From Streptomyces sp. HUAS ZL42 (GTDB taxonomy: Bacteria; Actinomycetota; Actinomycetes; Streptomycetales; Streptomycetaceae), in assembly GCF_040782645.1 (NCBI RefSeq), contig NZ_CP160403.1:7971001-8035000 (forward strand): a stretch of 64,000 nt of DNA, given 5' to 3'. Positions 50,822 through 63,266 of this stretch are shown here, piece by piece. The notes below the pieces were generated by a model. It was given only the letters and a program-made list of their open reading frames with translations, was not told where the DNA came from and ran no database searches. The position numbers were made by a program, and so were the translations under genes. Positions within the stretch are counted from its first letter, which is position 1. Each line of letters starts with the position of its first letter.

Positions 50822-51574
50822 ATGTCCGGCCACTCTAAATGGGCCACGACGAAGCACAAGAAGGCCGTGATCGATGCCAAGCGCGGCAAGCTCTTCGCGA
50901 AGCTGATCAAGAACATCGAGGTCGCGGCCCGCATGGGCGGCGTCGACCTCGACGGCAACCCGACGCTCTACGACGCCGTCCAGAAGGCCAAGAAGCAGTC
51001 GGTGCCGAACAAGAACATCGACTCCGCGATCAAGCGCGGCGGCGGTCTCGAGGCCGGTGGCGCCGACTACGAGACGATCATGTACGAGGGCTACGGCCCG
51101 AACGGCGTCGCGGTGCTCATCGAGTGCCTCACCGACAACCGCAACCGCGCCGCCTCCGACGTCCGCGTCGCCATGACCCGCAACGGCGGCAACATGGCCG
51201 ACCCGGGCTCCGTGTCGTACATGTTCAGCCGCAAGGGCGTCGTCATCGTCCCCAAGGGTGAGCTGAGCGAGGACGACGTCCTCGGTGCCGTCCTGGACGC
51301 GGGCGCCGAGGAGGTCAACGACCTCGGCGAGACCTTCGAGGTCATCAGCGAGGCCACCGACCTGGTCGCGGTCCGCACCGCCCTCCAGGAGGCCGGGATC
51401 GACTACGACTCCGCGGAGTCCAGCTTCGTGCCGTCCGTCCAGGTCGAACTGGACGAGGAAGGTGCCAAGAAGATCTTCAGGCTGATCGACGCGCTCGAGG
51501 ACAGCGACGACGTGCAGAACGTCTTCGCCAACTTCGACGTCAGCGACGAGATCATGGAGAAGGTCGACGCGTAA
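50822..51574 (+). CDS. YebC/PmpR-family transcriptional regulator
   Basis: 250 residues, ATG with AAGGAGA ribosome site. The start [25 protein letters not shown] is the diagnostic N-terminus of the YebC family (here cited in part), followed by GGDPDxNP-like [17 protein letters not shown] and the central FxPxExxxG-type segment ([19 protein letters not shown]). YebC-type proteins bind DNA or, as recently proposed, help translation of proline-rich stretches. Placed just before ruvC as in many bacteria. A strong terminator follows. Confidence 0.95.
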   Translation: MSGHSKWATTKHKKAVIDAKRGKLFAKLIKNIEVAARMGGVDLDGNPTLYDAVQKAKKQSVPNKNIDSAIKRGGGLEAGGADYETIMYEGYGPNGVAVLIECLTDNRNRAASDVRVAMTRNGGNMADPGSVSYMFSRKGVVIVPKGELSEDDVLGAVLDAGAEEVNDLGETFEVISEATDLVAVRTALQEAGIDYDSAESSFVPSVQVELDEEGAKKIFRLIDALEDSDDVQNVFANFDVSDEIMEKVDA

Positions 51575-51591
51575 CGCTGCCGCCAAGCTCA

Positions 51592-51623
51592 ACGGGCCGA
51601 CGGGACACCCCCCGTCGGCCCGT
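51592..51623 (+). terminator. Terminator after yebC
   Basis: A 13 bp perfect stem (51592-51604 with 51611-51623) around a six-base loop, 18 bases past the stop, followed by CGCTTTG. Confidence 0.85.
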
Positions 51624-51718
51624 CGCTTTGCCGGGCGTTGGTACGGGCCGTTGTCGGTGGCACCCGATAGCCTGCACAAACAGGCGATCGAGAGGGATCG
51701 AGAGGGAGGGGCAGGGGG

Positions 51719-52249
51719 TTGCGCGTACTGGGGGTGGATCCGGGACTGACCCGATGCGGTGTCGGTGTCGTCGAGGGCGTTGCCGGACGCCCGCTCACCA
51801 TGCTCGGCGTCGGCGTCGTCCGTACGCCCGTGGACGGGGACCTGGGCCACCGGCTCGTCGCCATCGAGCGCGGCATCGAACAGTGGCTGGACGAGCACCG
51901 GCCCGAATTCGTCGCCGTGGAGCGGGTGTTCAGCCAGCACAACGTACGCACGGTGATGGGGACCGCCCAGGCCAGCGCCGTCGCCATGCTCTGTGCCGCC
52001 CGCCGCGGCATCCCCGTCGCACTGCACACCCCGAGCGAGGTCAAGGCAGCCGTCACCGGCAACGGCCGCGCGGACAAGGCCCAGGTCGGCGCCATGGTCA
52101 CCCGTCTGCTGCGGCTCGACGCACCGCCCAAGCCCGCCGACGCCGCCGACGCCCTCGCGCTCGCCATCTGCCACATCTGGCGCGCACCCGCCCAGAACCG
52201 ACTCCAGCAGGCCGTCGCCCTGCACACATCGAAAGGCCGTACGGGATGA
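51719..52249 (+). CDS. ruvC: Holliday junction resolvase RuvC
   Basis: 176 residues, TTG start with GGAGGGG upstream. The nuclease cuts Holliday junctions symmetrically. The catalytic acids are visible: Asp7 in LGVDPGL, Glu in AVERVF near residue 68, and the C-terminal pair in [16 protein letters not shown] near 140. The gene overlaps ruvA by four bases (ATGA). Confidence 0.97.
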   Translation: MRVLGVDPGLTRCGVGVVEGVAGRPLTMLGVGVVRTPVDGDLGHRLVAIERGIEQWLDEHRPEFVAVERVFSQHNVRTVMGTAQASAVAMLCAARRGIPVALHTPSEVKAAVTGNGRADKAQVGAMVTRLLRLDAPPKPADAADALALAICHIWRAPAQNRLQQAVALHTSKGRTG

Positions 52250-52851
52250 TCGCCTTCGTGACCGGCCCGGTCGCCGCCCTGGCCCCGAACTCCGCCGTGG
52301 TCGAGGTGGGCGGGATCGGCATCGCCGTCCAGTGCACGCCCAACACACTGTCCGGACTGCGCATGGGGCAGCAGACCAAGCTGGCCACGTCCCTCGTCGT
52401 ACGGGAGGACTCGCTGACCCTGTACGGCTTCGCGGACGACGACGAGCGGCAGATCTTCGAACTGCTGCAGACCGCCAGCGGCGTGGGACCGCGGCTCGCC
52501 CAGGCGATGCTCGCCGTGCACTCGCCGGACGCGCTGCGCCGTGCCGTCGCCACCGGCGACGAAAAGGCGCTCACCGCCGTCCCCGGCATCGGCAAGAAGG
52601 GCGCCCAGAAACTGCTTCTCGAGCTGAAGGACCGCCTCGGCGAGCCGGTCGGCGCACCCGCGATCGGCACGGCGGTCACCTCCGGCTGGCGCGACCAGCT
52701 GCACGCCGCCCTCATCGGCCTGGGGTACGCGACCCGCGAGGCCGACGAGGCCGTGTCCGCCGTAGCCCCCCAGGCGGAGGCCGCGGGCGGCGCGCCCCAG
52801 GTGGGCCAGTTGCTGAAGGCGGCCCTGCAGACCCTGAACCGAGCACGCTGA
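52246..52851 (+). CDS. ruvA: Holliday junction helicase subunit RuvA
   Basis: 201 residues, ATG overlapping the ruvC stop. The N-terminal OB fold ([25 protein letters not shown] in part) is followed by two helix-hairpin-helix motifs ([17 protein letters not shown] near 75 and [16 protein letters not shown] near 115) that bind the junction backbone, and a C-terminal domain that contacts RuvB. It holds the four-way junction open for RuvB. Confidence 0.97.
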   Translation: MIAFVTGPVAALAPNSAVVEVGGIGIAVQCTPNTLSGLRMGQQTKLATSLVVREDSLTLYGFADDDERQIFELLQTASGVGPRLAQAMLAVHSPDALRRAVATGDEKALTAVPGIGKKGAQKLLLELKDRLGEPVGAPAIGTAVTSGWRDQLHAALIGLGYATREADEAVSAVAPQAEAAGGAPQVGQLLKAALQTLNRAR

Positions 52852-52876
52852 CCCCATCACCGTTGAGGCACATCAC

Positions 52877-53947
52877 ATGAACTGGGACGACACGACCGAC
52901 ACCCCCGCCCCCGAGCGGCTGGTGGGCTCTGTCGCCGACCGTGAGGACCAGGCCGTCGAGGCCGCTCTGCGCCCCAAGGACCTGGACGAGTTCATCGGCC
53001 AGGAGAAGGTCCGTGAGCAGCTCGACCTCGTGCTGCGCGCCGCACGCGCGCGGGGTGCCACCGCCGACCACGTGCTGCTCTCCGGGGCCCCCGGCCTCGG
53101 CAAGACCACCCTGTCGATGATCATCGCGGCCGAGATGGGCGCCCCCATCCGCATCACCAGCGGTCCCGCCATCCAGCACGCCGGCGACCTCGCGGCGATC
53201 CTCTCCTCCCTCCAGGAGGGCGAGGTGCTCTTCCTCGACGAGATCCACCGCATGTCGCGGCCCGCCGAGGAGATGCTCTACATGGCGATGGAGGACTTCC
53301 GCGTCGACGTCATCGTCGGCAAGGGCCCCGGCGCCACCGCCATCCCCCTCGAACTGCCCCCGTTCACCCTGGTCGGCGCCACCACGCGCGCGGGCCTGCT
53401 GCCGCCCCCGCTGCGCGACCGCTTCGGCTTCACCGCGCACATGGAGTTCTACGAGCCCGCCGAGCTGGAGCGCGTCATCCACCGCTCGGCGAACCTGCTC
53501 GACGTCGAGATCGAGGCGGACGGCGCCGCGGAGATCGCCGGCCGCTCCCGCGGCACGCCCCGCATCGCCAACCGTCTGCTGCGCCGCGTCCGTGACTACG
53601 CGCAGGTCAAGGCCGACGGCTTCATCACCCGCGAGATCGCGGCAGCGGCCCTCGCGGTCTACGAGGTCGACGCCCGAGGCCTCGACCGTCTCGACCGCGC
53701 CGTACTGGAGGCCCTGCTGAAGCTGTTCGGAGGTGGCCCGGTCGGCCTGTCCACGCTCGCCGTCGCGGTGGGCGAGGAGCGGGAGACCGTGGAGGAGGTG
53801 GCCGAACCCTTCCTCGTCAGGGAGGGTCTGCTGGCCCGTACCCCGCGGGGACGCGTCGCCACCCCCGCCGCCTGGGCACACCTCGGTCTCACCCCGCCCC
53901 GCTCGTCAGCCGCGGGAAACGGCCAGCAGGACCTTTTCGGGGCATGA
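52877..53947 (+). CDS. ruvB: Holliday junction branch migration motor RuvB
   Basis: 356 residues, ATG with GAGG. AAA+ ATPase: [13 protein letters not shown] at the start, Walker [10 protein letters not shown] near residue 75, Walker [10 protein letters not shown] near 120, sensor 1 [11 protein letters not shown] near 168 and the Arg finger in PLRDRFG. A winged helix follows ([13 protein letters not shown]). It drives branch migration with RuvA. The C-terminal ~15 residues are a short unique tail. Confidence 0.97.
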   Translation: MNWDDTTDTPAPERLVGSVADREDQAVEAALRPKDLDEFIGQEKVREQLDLVLRAARARGATADHVLLSGAPGLGKTTLSMIIAAEMGAPIRITSGPAIQHAGDLAAILSSLQEGEVLFLDEIHRMSRPAEEMLYMAMEDFRVDVIVGKGPGATAIPLELPPFTLVGATTRAGLLPPPLRDRFGFTAHMEFYEPAELERVIHRSANLLDVEIEADGAAEIAGRSRGTPRIANRLLRRVRDYAQVKADGFITREIAAAALAVYEVDARGLDRLDRAVLEALLKLFGGGPVGLSTLAVAVGEERETVEEVAEPFLVREGLLARTPRGRVATPAAWAHLGLTPPRSSAAGNGQQDLFGA

Positions 53948-54135
53948 GAAGGCGGTGATGAAGAGGACGACGGCGAGGACATTGGCGGGGTCAGGAACCC
54001 AGGTGACATGCTGAGCGTTGTTCCATGCACGCGGACTCGCTTAGACTCCGCCGATGCCGCCCTTGCAGGCGGCGCCGACCACCCCCATCCACCAGGCCGC
54101 TCACCGCCGCGGTCGTGCGAAGGAAATTCCGTCCC

Positions 54136-54636
54136 GTGAATATCGTGACCCTCCTCCCGTTCATTGTGCTCATCGGGGCCATGGTCCTGATGACCCGTTC
54201 GGCCAAGAAGAAGCAGCAGCAGGCCGCGAACATGCGGAACGAGATGCAGCCCGGCTCCGGCGTCCGCACCATCGGGGGCATGTACGCGACGGTCAAGGAG
54301 GTCAACGAGGACACGGTCCTCCTCGACGCCGGTCCGGGCGTCGAGCTCCTCTTTGCGAAGAACGCCATCGGCGCCGTCCTGACGGACGACGAGTACAACC
54401 GCATCGTCCACGGCATCGAGCACGACCTGAAGTCCGACTCCGACGTCGTCCCGGACGACGCCTCCTCCCTCACCGAGACCGACGAGCCCGCCGCCGCTGC
54501 CGCCGCCTCCGACGAAAAGTCCGTCGACCTCGGCAAGAAGGACGAGACCGAGGAGACGTCCGACGACATCGAGGCCGCCGAGGCCAAGACGGACGCGGAG
54601 CCGAAGAAGACCGACGGCGACTCCGACGCGAAGTAG
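54136..54636 (+). CDS. yajC: Preprotein translocase accessory subunit YajC
   Basis: 166 residues from GTG 54136. One membrane helix near the N-terminus (NIVTLLPFIVLIGAMVLMTR) is followed by basic KKKQQQAANMRNEMQPG and the small conserved domain (VRTIGGMYATVKEVNEDTVLLDAGPGVELLFAKNAIGAV in part). The last 60 residues are acidic and Ala rich and probably disordered, longer than in E. coli YajC (110 residues). YajC binds SecDF in the membrane, and secD-secF follow. Confidence 0.92.
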   Translation: MNIVTLLPFIVLIGAMVLMTRSAKKKQQQAANMRNEMQPGSGVRTIGGMYATVKEVNEDTVLLDAGPGVELLFAKNAIGAVLTDDEYNRIVHGIEHDLKSDSDVVPDDASSLTETDEPAAAAAASDEKSVDLGKKDETEETSDDIEAAEAKTDAEPKKTDGDSDAK

Positions 54637-54639
54637 CCC

Positions 54640-54680
54640 TGTCGTGGGGCGCGCGGGTCAGACTCGCGCGCCCCACGACA
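54640..54680 (+). terminator. Perfect 16 bp hairpin between yajC and secD
   Basis: The stem (54640-54655 with 54665-54680) starts four bases past the yajC stop, with a nine-base loop. No T tract follows. It may reduce transcription into secD or stabilise the yajC mRNA end. A separate secD promoter was not identified in the 130 bp gap. Confidence 0.65.
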
Positions 54681-54768
54681 TGCGCATCTCGTCAGGGGAT
54701 CCCGAACCATGTCATGGCCGCAGCAGCGCTGACCCGGCGCGGGGCGGCCCGAGAGGGAGTACGAGAAG

Positions 54769-56547
54769 GTGGCAGCACCTAACAAGGGCCGGAGCGCGAG
54801 CGCCCAGAGCAAGCCAGGGCGCTCGCTGGCCCTGATCCTGATCGCCATCGTGGGGCTCACCGGAGGCATGTTCGCCACCGGACACACCACCCCGCGTCTG
54901 GGCATCGACCTTGCCGGCGGTACCAGCATCACGCTGGAGGCGAAGGCCGACCAAGGGTCCGCGATCAACAAGGCCAACATGGACACCGCGGTCGAGATCA
55001 TGAACCGCCGTGTCAACGGCCTGGGCGTCTCCGAGGCGGAGGTGCAGACCCAGGGCGACCGCAACATCATCGTGAACATCCCCAAGGGCACCAACTCCAA
55101 GGAGGCCCGGGAGCAGGTCGGCACCACCGCCAAGCTGTACTTCCGTCCGGTCCTGGCCCAGGAGGCCACCGGTTCCGCCGCCACCGCCTCGCCGAGCCCG
55201 TCCGCGAGCGGCTCGTCCAGCGCCTCGCCGAGCTCGCCGGCGAGCCCTTCCGCGACCGCCTCCGGCACCGGTGAGAAGGCGACCTCCTCGGCGTCCCCGT
55301 CGGCCACCGCCACCTCGCAGGGCCGCGCCGTCACCGACGCGCTGAAGGCCGACTCCTCGCCGTCCGCGTCCGCGACCGACGGCGCAAAGGCCTCCGCCAG
55401 CCCGTCGGCCTCCGCGAGCGGCGGCGCCACCACCGCCGAGGACGCCGCGCTGCAGGCGAAGTACGCGGCCCTGGACTGCACGAAGGAATCGGTCCGCGCC
55501 AAGACCGGCGAAGGCGTCAAGCCCGGCGACTCGACCGTCGCCTGCGGTGAGATCGACAAGGTCTGGTACAAGTACCTGCTGGGCCCGGCCGCCGTCGACG
55601 GCACCGACGTCAAGAAGGCCCAGGCCGTCTTCGACACGCAGACCGCCGCCGGCTGGCAGGTCAACATGACCTTCACGTCCAAGGGCTCCAAGAAGTTCGC
55701 CACCGTCACGGGGCAGCTCGCACAGAACACCCAGCCGCAGAACGAGTTCGCCATCGTGCTCGACGGCGACGTCGTCTCCAGCCCGTACGTGCAGCAAGCG
55801 ATCACCGGCGGCCAGGCCCAGATCTCCGGCAGCTTCAAGCAGGAGGAGGCCCAGAGCCTCGCCAACATGCTGTCGTACGGTGCGCTCCCGCTCTCCTTCA
55901 AGGAGCAGAGCGTCACCACCGTGACCGCCGCGCTCGGCGGCGACCAGCTGCGCGCCGGTCTGCTCGCCGGTGCCATCGGCCTCGCGCTGGTCGTCATCTA
56001 CCTGGTGGCGTACTACCGCGGCCTGTCGATCGTCGCGATGGCCTCGCTGCTCGTCTCCGCGGTCCTCACCTACGTGATCATGGCGTTGCTCGGCCCGGCC
56101 ATCGGCTTCGCGCTGAACCTGCCGGCCGTGTGCGGTGCCATCGTCGCCATCGGTATCACCGCGGACTCGTTCATCGTGTACTTCGAACGCATCCGGGACG
56201 AGATCCGTGAGGGCCGCTCGCTGCGTCCCGCCGTCGAGCGGGCCTGGCCGCGTGCCCGGCGCACCATCCTGGTCTCCGACTTCGTGTCGTTCCTCGCCGC
56301 GGCGGTGCTGTTCATCGTGACCGTCGGCAAGGTCCAGGGCTTCGCGTTCACGCTCGGCCTGACCACCGTCCTCGACGTCGTCGTGGTGTTCTTCTTCACC
56401 AAGCCGCTGATGACGCTGCTCGCCCGCCGGAAGTTCTTCGCGAGCGGCCACAAGTGGTCGGGCCTCGACCCGAAGAGCCTGGGTGCGCAACCGCCGCTGC
56501 GCCGCACCCGCCGTCCCTCCGCCCCCGTCGAGACGAAGGAGGCGTGA
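54769..56547 (+). CDS. secD: Protein export membrane protein SecD
   Basis: 592 residues, GTG start. SecD with SecF uses the proton gradient to pull translocating proteins outward. The first helix (LALILIAIVGLTGGMFATG) precedes the periplasmic P1 domain (GIDLAGGTSITLEAKA). Between about residues 133 and 224 there is a Ser/Ala/Pro/Thr-rich insertion. Then P1 resumes, and five helices follow from about residue 395 (AGLLAGAIGLALVVIYLVAYY; GITADSFIVYFERIRDE with the charged residues of the channel). secF starts six bases after the stop, so the genes form one unit. Confidence 0.95.
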   Translation: MAAPNKGRSASAQSKPGRSLALILIAIVGLTGGMFATGHTTPRLGIDLAGGTSITLEAKADQGSAINKANMDTAVEIMNRRVNGLGVSEAEVQTQGDRNIIVNIPKGTNSKEAREQVGTTAKLYFRPVLAQEATGSAATASPSPSASGSSSASPSSPASPSATASGTGEKATSSASPSATATSQGRAVTDALKADSSPSASATDGAKASASPSASASGGATTAEDAALQAKYAALDCTKESVRAKTGEGVKPGDSTVACGEIDKVWYKYLLGPAAVDGTDVKKAQAVFDTQTAAGWQVNMTFTSKGSKKFATVTGQLAQNTQPQNEFAIVLDGDVVSSPYVQQAITGGQAQISGSFKQEEAQSLANMLSYGALPLSFKEQSVTTVTAALGGDQLRAGLLAGAIGLALVVIYLVAYYRGLSIVAMASLLVSAVLTYVIMALLGPAIGFALNLPAVCGAIVAIGITADSFIVYFERIRDEIREGRSLRPAVERAWPRARRTILVSDFVSFLAAAVLFIVTVGKVQGFAFTLGLTTVLDVVVVFFFTKPLMTLLARRKFFASGHKWSGLDPKSLGAQPPLRRTRRPSAPVETKEA

Positions 56548-56552
56548 GAGAG

Positions 56553-57665
56553 ATGTCGAAACTCGGCAACCTCGGCGCCCGACTGCACCGTGGCGAGGTC
56601 AGCTACGACTTCATCGGCCACCGCAAGCTCTGGTACGGCATCTCCGTCCTGATCACCATCACGGCCATCGTCGGCCTGGCGGTGCGCGGCCTGAACATGG
56701 GCATCGACTTCCAGGGCGGTGCCGTCTTCACGACTCCGAAGACCAGCGTCTCCGTCTCGCAGGCGGAGACCTTCGCCGAGGAGGCGTCCGGCCACGAGGC
56801 CGTCGTGCAGAAGCTCGGCGACGGCACGATGCGCATCCAGATCGCCGGCATGGACACCCAGCAGTCCGACAAGATCAAGGACACGCTCGCCGGGGACTTC
56901 AAGGTCGATCCGGAGTCGATCGCCGCCGACCTGGTCGGTCCCAGCTGGGGCGACCAGATCGCCAACAAGGCCTGGCAGGGTCTGGCGATCTTCATGGTCC
57001 TCGTCGTGATCTACCTGGCGATCGCGTTCGAGTGGCGCATGGCCATCGCCGCGCTCGTCGCCCTGATCCACGACATCACCATCACCACCGGCATCTACGC
57101 CCTCGTCGGCTTCGAGGTCACGCCGGGCACGGTGATCGGTCTGCTGACCATCCTGGGTTACTCGCTCTACGACACGGTCGTCGTCTTCGACAGCCTCAAG
57201 GAGCAGACGAAGGACATCACCAAGCAGACCCGCTGGACCTACAGCGACATCGCCAACCGCTCGATCAACAGCACCCTGGTCCGTTCCATCAACACCACGG
57301 TGGTCGCGCTGTTGCCGGTGGCGGGCCTGCTCTTCATCGGCGGTGGCTTCCTCGGAGCGGGCACGCTCAACGACATCTCGCTGTCGCTGTTCGTCGGTCT
57401 GGCCGCCGGTGCGTACTCCTCGATCTTCATCGCCACGCCGCTCGTCGCCGACCTCAAGGAGCGCGAGCCGCAGATGAAGGCCCTCAGGAAGCGGGTCCTG
57501 GCCAAGCGGGCCCAGGCCGCCGCCGAGGAGGAGCTCGCGCAGGCGCGCGGCGTCGACGTGTACGGCGACGAGCCCGAGGACGCCGCTCCGGCGGTCGTCG
57601 GCCCGCGCAGTCAGCCCGCGTCCCGTGGGCGGGGCCGTGGCCGACCCTCCGGGAAGCGCCGATGA
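56553..57665 (+). CDS. secF: Protein export membrane protein SecF
   Basis: 370 residues, ATG with GAGAGAG. Six helices: first at about residue 28-48, then the periplasmic loop with GIDFQGGAVF, and five helices from about 145 to 310. YSLYDTVVVFDSLKEQTK carries the Asp typical of SecF in the proton path. The C-terminal ~60 residues are cytoplasmic and basic, ending RGRGRGRPSGKRR. It pairs with SecD. The stop overlaps the apt start (GATGA). Confidence 0.95.
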   Translation: MSKLGNLGARLHRGEVSYDFIGHRKLWYGISVLITITAIVGLAVRGLNMGIDFQGGAVFTTPKTSVSVSQAETFAEEASGHEAVVQKLGDGTMRIQIAGMDTQQSDKIKDTLAGDFKVDPESIAADLVGPSWGDQIANKAWQGLAIFMVLVVIYLAIAFEWRMAIAALVALIHDITITTGIYALVGFEVTPGTVIGLLTILGYSLYDTVVVFDSLKEQTKDITKQTRWTYSDIANRSINSTLVRSINTTVVALLPVAGLLFIGGGFLGAGTLNDISLSLFVGLAAGAYSSIFIATPLVADLKEREPQMKALRKRVLAKRAQAAAEEELAQARGVDVYGDEPEDAAPAVVGPRSQPASRGRGRGRPSGKRR

Positions 57666-58204
57666 CCACCGGCATCAAGGAACTTCTCCTCAGCCGCATC
57701 CGCGACGTGGCCGACTACCCGGAGCCGGGCGTGATGTTCAAGGACATCACCCCGCTTCTGGCGGACCCGGCGGCGTTCACGGCCCTCACCGACGCGTTCG
57801 CCCAGACCGCCGAGCGCACCGGCGCCACCAAGGTCGTGGGCCTGGAGGCCCGTGGCTTCATCCTGGGCGCCCCCGTCGCCGTCCGCGCGGGCATCGGCTT
57901 CATCCCCGTACGCAAGGCGGGCAAGCTCCCCGGAGCCACCCTGAGCCAGGCGTACGACCTGGAGTACGGCTCGGCCGAGATCGAGGTGCACGCGGAGGAC
58001 CTGCGTGAGGACGATCGCGTGCTGGTGGTCGACGATGTGCTCGCCACCGGGGGTACGGCAGAGGCGTCACTGGAGCTGATCCGCCGCGCGGGTGCCCGGG
58101 TCGCGGGCGTGACCGTGCTGATGGAGCTCAGCTTCCTGGCCGGGCGCGCCCGGCTGGAGGCGGCGCTCGACGGGGCGCCGCTGGAGGCACTGCTCACGAT
58201 CTGA
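57662..58204 (+). CDS. apt: Adenine phosphoribosyltransferase
   Basis: 180 residues, ATG overlapping the secF stop. It converts adenine and PRPP to AMP. The PRPP loop VLVVDDVLATGGTAEA (near residue 121) and the adenine-side GLEARGFILGAPVA (near 60) are intact. Association with secDF upstream and relA downstream is conserved in actinobacteria. A terminator follows. Confidence 0.96.
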   Translation: MTTGIKELLLSRIRDVADYPEPGVMFKDITPLLADPAAFTALTDAFAQTAERTGATKVVGLEARGFILGAPVAVRAGIGFIPVRKAGKLPGATLSQAYDLEYGSAEIEVHAEDLREDDRVLVVDDVLATGGTAEASLELIRRAGARVAGVTVLMELSFLAGRARLEAALDGAPLEALLTI

Positions 58205-58301
58205 GCCACCTGCGTACGAGCGCTCGGGGAGCTTCCGGGCACCGGCGCGAAAGGCGCGCGCAAGGCGCTGGAAAGGCGCATGCCACGTGTGGGACACCGC
58301 G

Positions 58302-58334
58302 GAGGCGGGCCCGGAGGAATCCGGTGCCCGCCTC
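58302..58334 (+). terminator. Terminator after apt
   Basis: GAGGCGGGC (58302-58310) pairs with GCCCGCCTC (58326-58334) and continues as CCGG/CCGG across a one-base bulge; the tail is TTGTGTTT. It separates the secDF-apt operon from relA. Confidence 0.8.
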
Positions 58335-58454
58335 TTGTGTTTCTCGGGTAGACGGCCCTCACATCGGCCTGAAGGCGATCCCGGAGCCCAGGATCGCTAC
58401 GATGGGTCCTCCGGAGCCTGACCGGGGGACCCGGATCGCGCACGAGGAGTCCTC

Positions 58455-60974
<2,520 letters not shown>

Positions 60975-61016
60975 CAGCCGCCGCGAGGGCCGCAGCTGCC
61001 GCCCCAAGCACGTCAG

Positions 61017-61045
61017 AGGCCCCCGTACGCGACGTACGGGGGCCT
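61017..61045. terminator. Bidirectional terminator between relA and the DUF349 gene
   Basis: A 13 bp perfect stem (61017-61029 with 61033-61045), CGA loop, then CTTCGG. It lies between two convergent genes. Confidence 0.85.
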
Positions 61046-61071
61046 CTTCGGTGGCCTGTGGCCGACTGCCG

Positions 61072-62301
61072 TCAGCCGCCGAACTCCTGCAGGCCCTTCA
61101 GCGCCTGGTCCAGGAGCGCCTGGCGGCCCTCCAGCTCCTTCTCGAGCTTGTCGGCCCGGGCGTTGTTGCCCTGGGCGCGCGCCTGCTCGATCTGGCCCTG
61201 CAGCTTGTCCACGGCGGCCTGGAGCTGGCCCGTCAGACCCTCGGCACGCGCGCGTGCCTCAGGGTTCGTCCGGCGCCACTCGGCCTCCTCGGCCTCCTGG
61301 ATGGCCCGCTCGACGGCGTGCATACGGCCCTCGACCTTCGGCCGGGCGTCACGCGGCACATGGCCGATGGCCTCCCAGCGCTCGTTGATCGAGCGGAACC
61401 CGGCGCGGGCCGCCCTGAGGTCGGTGACCGGCAGGAGCTTCTCGGCCTCCTCGGCCAGCTCCTCCTTCAGCTTCAGGTTCTCGGCCTGCTCGGCGTCCCG
61501 CTCGGCGAACACCGAGCTGCGGGCGGCGAAGAACACGTCCTGGGCACCGCGGAAACGGTTCCACAGATCGTCCTCGTGCTCGCGCTGGGCGCGCCCCGCC
61601 GCCTTCCACTCCGCCATCAGCTCGCGGTAGCGCGCGGCCGTCGGACCCCAGTCGGTCGACCCCGACAGGGACTCGGCCTCGGCGACCAGCCGCTCCTTGG
61701 TCCTGCGGGCCTCCTCGCGCTGCGCGTCCAGCTGCGCGAAGTGCGCCTTGCGGCGCTTGGAGAACGCCGACCGCGCGTGCGAGAAGCGGTGCCACAGCTC
61801 GTCGTCCGACTTGCGGTCGAGTCGTGGCAGCCCCTTCCAGGTGTCCACCAGGGCCCGCAGCCGCTCGCCGGCCGCCCGCCACTGGTCGGACTGCGCCAGC
61901 TGCTCCGCCTCGGTGACCAGCGCCTCCTTGGCATGCCGTGCCTCGTCGGACTGCCGCGCCCGCTGCTGCTTGCGCTCCTCCCGCCGCGCCTCGACGGTCG
62001 CCACGAGCTTGTCCAGCCGGGCCCGCAGCGCGTCCAGGTCACCCACGGCGTGATGCGCGTCGACCTGCTCGCGCAGATGGTCGATGGCGGTCTGGGCGTC
62101 CTTCGCCGACAGGTCGGTGGTCTGCACTCGCTTCTCGAGGAGGCCGATCTCGACAACCAGGCCCTCGTACTTGCGCTCGAAGTAGGCCAGCGCCTCCTCA
62201 GGGGAGCCGGCCTGCCAGGAACCGACGACCTGCTCGCCGTCGGCCGTACGCACGTACACGGTCCCCGTCTCGTCGACGCGGCCCCACGGGTCGCTGCTCA
62301 C
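61072..62301 (-). CDS. DUF349 repeat coiled-coil protein
   Basis: 409 residues from GTG 62301. After a short N-terminal domain (DPWGRVDETGTVYVRTADGEQ in part) the protein is nearly all helix, with repeated DUF349 units of about 75 residues; each has a W and R/F pattern such as WRAAGERLRALVDTWKGLPR, WGPTAARYRELMAEWKAAGR and LRAARAGFRSINERWEAIGH. The C-terminal 60 residues form a coiled coil (VDKLQGQIEQARAQGNNARADKLE). The function is unknown; the shape suggests a scaffold. Conserved beside relA in Streptomyces, as I recall. Confidence 0.9.
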   Translation of the reverse strand: MSSDPWGRVDETGTVYVRTADGEQVVGSWQAGSPEEALAYFERKYEGLVVEIGLLEKRVQTTDLSAKDAQTAIDHLREQVDAHHAVGDLDALRARLDKLVATVEARREERKQQRARQSDEARHAKEALVTEAEQLAQSDQWRAAGERLRALVDTWKGLPRLDRKSDDELWHRFSHARSAFSKRRKAHFAQLDAQREEARRTKERLVAEAESLSGSTDWGPTAARYRELMAEWKAAGRAQREHEDDLWNRFRGAQDVFFAARSSVFAERDAEQAENLKLKEELAEEAEKLLPVTDLRAARAGFRSINERWEAIGHVPRDARPKVEGRMHAVERAIQEAEEAEWRRTNPEARARAEGLTGQLQAAVDKLQGQIEQARAQGNNARADKLEKELEGRQALLDQALKGLQEFGG

Positions 62302-62444
62302 AGCGCCTCCTCCACATGATGCCCGCCGGGGCCTCGGCGCCCCCGGGCATCGTCCACAGTTTCGTCACGGCCAACATAGGCGACCAGCGGGTTGCCTGTC
62401 CGCATCCCGCGCGACCGAAATTGCGCAGTTGGCCGTGCTGAGCA

Positions 62445-63266
62445 TCAGGATTTCGTGACCGTCGCCTTGTTGATCACGACTGTCGCGTTCGGCGCCCCGT
62501 CACCGGCGCCCGTGCTGTCGCCCGCGGCCGCGATCTTCTTCAGGACCTTCAAGCCCGATTCGGACACGGTACCGAACGGTGTGTAGCTGGGCGGAAGCTG
62601 ACTGTCCTGGTACACGAGGAAGAACTGGCTGCCGCCGGTGTGCGCCTGGCCGGTGTTCGCCATCGCGACCGTACCCGCCGGGTAGACGTTGTCCTTGAGG
62701 CTCTTGTCCTTCAGATTCTCGTCCGGGATCGTGTAGCCGGGACCGCCGCTGCCGCTGCCCGTCGGGTCGCCGCACTGCAGCACGTAGATGCCGCTCGTGG
62801 TGAGCCGGTGGCACTTGGTGTGGTCGAAGTAGCCCTCGCCCGCCAGGAAGTTGAACGAGTTCACGGTGTGCGGGGCCGCCGACGACTTCAGGGCGATGTC
62901 TATGTCACCGCACGTCGTCGCGAGCTTCATCGTGTACTTCGCCGACTTGTCGATGGTGATCGCCGGCTCCTTCTTCCAGGTCAGCGGCTTGACCTTGCCG
63001 GAAGCGGCCTTCTCGCACGGGTCCTTCGCGGCGCTCGGGGTGGGCTCCGCGCTCGCGCTGGCACTCGCGTCGGCCTTGTCGTCGCCGTCGTCCTTGAGGA
63101 CCCCGGTCGTGTACAGCGCCAGGCTGCCCACCAGGATCACCCCGAGCACCGACGCGATCACCGAATTGCGCACCCGCGCCTTGCGCCGCGCGGCCGTGCG
63201 CCGCTGCTGCTGCCGCAAGAACTTCTCCCGGGCGAGCTGCCGCTTCCGCTGTTCCTGGGTGACCAC
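62445..63266 (-). CDS. Membrane-anchored cyclophilin-type peptidyl-prolyl isomerase
   Basis: 273 residues from GTG 63266. The N-terminus is cytoplasmic and very basic (QRKRQLAREKFLRQQQRR), followed by one helix (SVIASVLGVILVGSLALYTTG) and a Ser/Ala/Asp-rich linker. The cyclophilin domain covers the last ~165 residues: FFDHxKFHR-type FDHTKCHRLTTSG, QCGDPTGSGSGGPGY, and AMANTGQAHTGGSQFFLVY. The catalytic Arg is present. It catalyses proline isomerisation in exported proteins. The equivalent M. tuberculosis gene (ppiB) also adjoins relA. Confidence 0.93.
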   Translation of the reverse strand: MVTQEQRKRQLAREKFLRQQQRRTAARRKARVRNSVIASVLGVILVGSLALYTTGVLKDDGDDKADASASASAEPTPSAAKDPCEKAASGKVKPLTWKKEPAITIDKSAKYTMKLATTCGDIDIALKSSAAPHTVNSFNFLAGEGYFDHTKCHRLTTSGIYVLQCGDPTGSGSGGPGYTIPDENLKDKSLKDNVYPAGTVAMANTGQAHTGGSQFFLVYQDSQLPPSYTPFGTVSESGLKVLKKIAAAGDSTGAGDGAPNATVVINKATVTKS

